Source: Acidovorax sp. FJL06 (GTDB lineage: Bacteria > Pseudomonadota > Gammaproteobacteria > Burkholderiales > Burkholderiaceae_C). From it: DNA of 64,000 nt. Under the pieces are notes generated by a model. The model searched no databases and had not been told where the DNA came from. It saw nothing but the letters and a program-made list of their open reading frames with translations. Positions 60,887 to 64,000 of this stretch are shown here, one piece after another. Numbering within the stretch: position 1 is the first letter of the stretch; every line of letters begins with the position of its first letter. A program made the position numbers and the translations under genes. The stretch covers positions 112,942-176,941 of the forward strand of contig NZ_QAJR01000012.1 in assembly GCF_003852545.1 (NCBI RefSeq). The letters are read 5' to 3'.

Positions 60887-61948
60887 ATGGATCTGATGTG
60901 GACGCATGCTGGTCGCAGATTCGGTGCGGAGGACCTGGTTCATTGGCGCCGCAGGGAAGATCGATCGCTGGAGGCCGCTATCGATGACGCCAGCATCGTG
61001 GTTCTGGGCCCGCATGCGTCGGCGGCTTTTCCGCAAGAGCTCAAACCGTTCATCAACCCGGACCTCACTCTCAGGCGCCAGTTGGATTATTCCGACTGGC
61101 TTACAGGGTATTTGGGGAGGTGCTGGGCAGAGGCTTCGGACCAAGTCATCTTCATTGAGAACCCGCACTCAAGGGTCGTTCTGGACCCCAACCGTGCGCC
61201 CAGCGATTGCCCTATGGAAACACTCAAGTTGTGTTTTCAACGGCTTCGGGAAGTTGGACCGAACGCGCCGCTGGGTGGTATGGACTTCATTCGGCCGGTG
61301 ACTTTCGGAGGCTGGCCTGTGCTGCTCGAGCCCAAATCGGCTCAGGGTTGGGAGGCGCTGGAGAAGGCGTGGTCGAGTGCTGCTGCCCTGGGGGCGATGG
61401 AGTACCTGAGGTTGTCAGCACAGATTGTGGAGGCCTGCGCGCGACGTTGCGCCTCAGTTCAGCGGCGACTGGTCGTGTTCAGCCTGCACGACACCATGAA
61501 CCACAAAATGGGGCCGGATGGTGCGATCAACATCGAGCGGCCGGTCGCTGATCGACTTCCCTTTTGGGTCAACCTGGGCAACCTCGGGGATCCGGATGGC
61601 GGGGCGTTGCCAGATTCAGCGTTGTCCATGGATGCCGGCGCAGCCCGCCAGATGGCATCGACTTTCTTGAAGGCGCTGACAGCCATAGAGCCTGGTGCGG
61701 CGCCTGAAGTGACATTGAACCAACCCTACAAAGGCGCCCGCGAGACACAGGTTTTTGGTGCCAGCCTTGCCCAAGCCGGCCTTCCCTCCGGCAGCGGTGC
61801 GATACAGATTGAGTTTCGCAGAGAGAGTCTCCTTGGCTCCGACGCCACAGCACTACTCATGTCGGCTGGGGGTGATTGGCCGCCCATTGATGTTGTGCGT
61901 CTGCAGTCGATAGCTAAATCACTGGCCAGGCACTTGACCGTCTCTTGA
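60887..61948 (+). CDS. divergent N-formylglutamate amidohydrolase-like protein
   Basis: A 353-residue soluble protein. The order of motifs follows the FGase family but with changes: G-P-H-A-S-A-A-F-P (for D-S-P-H-S-G), E-N-P-H-S-R-V-V-L-D-P-N-R-A-P, F-S-L-H-D-T-M-N-H, N-Q-P-Y-K-G and I-Q-I-E-F-R-R-E-S-L. The likely metal-binding His/Asp positions are kept, so it could be an active amidohydrolase with a new specificity. GAAGGG ribosome site 10 bp upstream; operon with the Dcu-type transporter. About 45 residues longer than the paralogue at 42484. Confidence 0.75.
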   Translation: MDLMWTHAGRRFGAEDLVHWRRREDRSLEAAIDDASIVVLGPHASAAFPQELKPFINPDLTLRRQLDYSDWLTGYLGRCWAEASDQVIFIENPHSRVVLDPNRAPSDCPMETLKLCFQRLREVGPNAPLGGMDFIRPVTFGGWPVLLEPKSAQGWEALEKAWSSAAALGAMEYLRLSAQIVEACARRCASVQRRLVVFSLHDTMNHKMGPDGAINIERPVADRLPFWVNLGNLGDPDGGALPDSALSMDAGAARQMASTFLKALTAIEPGAAPEVTLNQPYKGARETQVFGASLAQAGLPSGSGAIQIEFRRESLLGSDATALLMSAGGDWPPIDVVRLQSIAKSLARHLTVS

Positions 61949-62013
61949 GTCTGGATAGCCGTTTGTGCCGATGTCCAAAGCATCGGAGTCCGTTCCTCAT
62001 TCACTGGTTTTCC

Positions 62014-62685
62014 ATGGACGCTACAACCTCACTGCTGCAAAACCTAGTGCTCGTTCCGCTGACATTGCTCCCCATCATCAACCCCCTGAGCGGTGCACCG
62101 GTTTTCATGTCTACCACTGGGAATGACCCCGTACTGGTTCGCAGGCTTGCCAGGCAAATCGCCGTCAACTCTTGGGTCGTTCTTGTGGTGTCCATGTTGA
62201 TGGGGACCTATGTTCTTGATTTCTTCGGTATCTCTTTGCCCATCGTCCGCATCAGTGGGGGATTGCTGGTCGCTGCAACAGGCTGGAAGATGCTCCATAG
62301 CGACGGTGAAGATGATGTAAAGAGGGCGGTTGCGAACAGCCAAGCTCAAAGGCTGTCAGAGAAAGACGTCATAAGTCAAAGCTTTTTCCCCATTACCTTT
62401 CCGCTGACCACCGGCCCGGGAACGATAGCCGCGTCGATTGCCCTGGGGGCCAAGTTGCCCAGCCAGCCCGCTGTGTATGTAATAGGCTTTCTGACTGCGG
62501 CCTTCGGAGCCGCCATTACGTCTTATGTCATCTACCTTGTCTATCGCCATTCGGTGCAATTGCTTGACCGGCTTGGAACGATAGGTGCCATGGTGATGGC
62601 GAGGCTAATGGCTTTCATTCTCTTGTGCATAGGCATTGAGATCATCTGGGCAGGATGGCTTGAGCTCAACGCACAAACTAAATGA
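62014..62685 (+). CDS. MarC family membrane protein
   Basis: A 223-residue integral membrane protein with six TMs: N-P-L-S-G-A-P-V-F at the start of the first repeat, R-I-S-G-G-L-L-V-A-A-T-G-W-K-M-L, and F-P-L-T-T-G-P-G-T-I-A at the start of the second repeat, all typical of MarC. Role unknown (the name does not imply multidrug resistance). Start at ATG 62014. A GCGTCCC/GGGACGC hairpin without T-run follows the stop. Confidence 0.88.
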   Translation: MDATTSLLQNLVLVPLTLLPIINPLSGAPVFMSTTGNDPVLVRRLARQIAVNSWVVLVVSMLMGTYVLDFFGISLPIVRISGGLLVAATGWKMLHSDGEDDVKRAVANSQAQRLSEKDVISQSFFPITFPLTTGPGTIAASIALGAKLPSQPAVYVIGFLTAAFGAAITSYVIYLVYRHSVQLLDRLGTIGAMVMARLMAFILLCIGIEIIWAGWLELNAQTK

Positions 62686-62856
62686 AGGCACCCTTGATTT
62701 CAGCGTCCCCATAGGGACGCCCTGATTAACTCTGGGCAGCGAGTACTGCAGGGGCCCTGTTTATCAGTTGGTCTGTTTACGCAGAAAACTGCACGCCCTC
62801 GCTTCAGGTTAGGGTAACGCTGAGCGCGATCACATTGACAGCACGCAGGCACGGTG

Positions 62857-64000
62857 CTAGCGCGTCGAACGCACACCAGACTTCAGCGTGCTGTCCGTCT
62901 CCCGTTTCCATTGGGACTCTGGAATGACCACCGGCTCCTGAGGCTGAAAAGCGAAATGCGGCGACATGATCTGCAGTCCTGCCCTGTTGAATGCATCTTG
63001 GATGTGCCTGTGAAGATCGGATAGTGCATCGATCCGATTCATGGGGTCATCGATAGCTAGCACCAACTCGTACTCAACATAGAAGTCAGACAGGGATCGC
63101 TGAAAAACCTTGGGCGCAGGGTCTGATCTGAATCGCCCTGAGGCGATAGCCGCCGACGTCAATAGTTCATGCACTACCCGCCAGGGTGCGTCATACCCAA
63201 TAGTAACCTTGGAGCTAATTAACGTCCCCTGGGTTGCCGCCATGCGGGTGTAGTTGTGAATCGGGCTGCTCAACAGAACCGCATTCGGTACAGTGATTTC
63301 TTCGTTGCGATAGTTCAGTATCTTCACTGCGAGTGTTCCCACTTCTATGACAACACCCTCTGTGCCGCCTGCGGTCACGAAGTCACCCTGACGTAATGCA
63401 CGGGAATAAATAAGAACGAGCCCGCTGATGCCCTGGTTGACGATGCCTGAAGCTCCTACGGTCAGCATGAGCCCAGCGAGAACAGACAATCCGCGAAACG
63501 CCTCTGTGTCAGAGCCAGGGAGGTAGGGGTAACAAATGGCGACGGTTACCAGCCAGAGCATCACGAGCACAATTCTTCGAGTTGCTGTGATTGTTTCCGG
63601 GTGGAGAAAAGGAATGTAGAAACGTCCGGATCTGACGGCGTCAAAGAAGTAGCCCAACAAGTCGGACAGTGCTCTGGAAACAACAATGATGATCGCGGCC
63701 GTGACCAGATCGGGCAGACCCTTGAGGATTCCGTTACCTACCCATAACAGTTGTTCTTGAAGCCATTGGCGAGACTTCTGTGCAATGGGTACCGTCAAAG
63801 GAAATGAGGAGAAAACAAGCTCATAGACCCCATAAGCGATCAACAGAGAAAAGCCCCACTGGACGATTATCAGCAGTCGGCTGGCCAGTCGATCCAGCAG
63901 TTCAATCCAGTCCATCTTTGACGATTGCTGCACCCTCATGCTGCGGCGACGCTCCAGCAAGCCAGAAAAGTACCGCCTTGCCCGACCGATCGCGCTGATC
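62857..64000 (-). CDS. mechanosensitive ion channel (MscS family), 5' end outside window
   Basis: At least 367 residues; the frame remains open upstream of a TTG at 63960 to the window edge, so the start may lie outside. Several TMs precede the pore helix and beta domain: G-A-S-G-I-V-N-Q-G-I-S-G-L and the conserved G-D-F-V block with V-P-N-A-V-L beta-domain end are visible. These channels open on hypo-osmotic stress. The C-terminal ~110 residues form the MscS alpha/beta domain. Confidence 0.87.
   Translation of the reverse strand, partial: ISAIGRARRYFSGLLERRRSMRVQQSSKMDWIELLDRLASRLLIIVQWGFSLLIAYGVYELVFSSFPLTVPIAQKSRQWLQEQLLWVGNGILKGLPDLVTAAIIIVVSRALSDLLGYFFDAVRSGRFYIPFLHPETITATRRIVLVMLWLVTVAICYPYLPGSDTEAFRGLSVLAGLMLTVGASGIVNQGISGLVLIYSRALRQGDFVTAGGTEGVVIEVGTLAVKILNYRNEEITVPNAVLLSSPIHNYTRMAATQGTLISSKVTIGYDAPWRVVHELLTSAAIASGRFRSDPAPKVFQRSLSDFYVEYELVLAIDDPMNRIDALSDLHRHIQDAFNRAGLQIMSPHFAFQPQEPVVIPESQWKRETDSTLKSGVRSTR

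Overview
The window is about two-thirds G+C. Its gene content and repeats point to a betaproteobacterium of the family Comamonadaceae (Acidovorax / Hydrogenophaga type). Evidence: Comamonadaceae-style purB, YaeQ, DUF3717-DUF1289, type-2 ArgC and Bug/TctC genes; class III cyclase and Ser/Thr kinase with CHASE2 domains; and several copies of a dispersed AT-centred palindromic repeat (…GATAGCTATCA…AGCGCT…GGCC…) that I recall from this family. No rRNA, tRNA, CRISPR array, prophage or intact insertion sequence was seen. The genus is an inference.

Layout. 1-4.8 kb: tripartite RND efflux operon (TolC end, membrane fusion protein, pump). 4.9-7.0 kb: HD-domain protein and periplasmic glutathione peroxidase. 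7.2-14.3 kb: eight tightly packed, mostly ATGA-overlapping lipid-remodelling genes (FAD oxidase, DUF1365, Cfa-type methyltransferase, chalcone-isomerase-like, MFS, DUF3833 lipoprotein, SDR, NTF2-like) behind a good ECF/sigmaE-like promoter and a long leader. 14.3-23.5 kb: housekeeping (GST, purB, acyltransferase, YaeQ, small zinc-ribbon proteins, terC with a yybP-ykoY manganese riboswitch, M48 protease, moaC). 23.8-26.2 kb: AT-rich pilin ligase and type IV pilin with a sigma54 promoter. 26.4-33.8 kb: signalling cassette on the minus strand: CHASE2 Ser/Thr kinase, PP2C phosphatase, double-FHA protein, CHASE2 adenylate cyclase, cyclic-nucleotide phosphodiesterase. 34-39.7 kb: second TerC, sucCD, argC, recX-recA with two tandem LexA-like sites. 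39.8-49.2 kb: MarR, LysR and a tricarboxylate-type binding protein, N-formylglutamate amidohydrolase, a beta-lactamase-fold lipoprotein and two divergent two-component systems. 49.5-55.6 kb: SPOR protein, birA, a SET-domain protein and, divergently, topoisomerase III with a histone-H1-like tail and a C-terminal SWIB domain. 55.6-59.2 kb: YbhB, small secreted/membrane proteins, AraC, tyrosine phosphatase. 59.2-64 kb: a less G+C-rich segment with a DcuA/B transporter, a divergent N-formylglutamate-amidohydrolase-like enzyme, MarC and an MscS channel cut by the window end.

The most notable signals are: (1) the SET / SWIB-topoisomerase III pair, which share a promoter region holding a 47-bp perfect purine-pyrimidine alternation; (2) the kinase-phosphatase-FHA-cyclase-phosphodiesterase cassette in which kinase and cyclase carry the same kind of sensor; (3) dispersed repeats that have become protein-coding sequence: two signal peptides, two C-termini and an insertion inside biotin ligase; (4) the sigmaE-like promoter and structured leader of the lipid operon; (5) the manganese riboswitch upstream of only one of two TerC genes.
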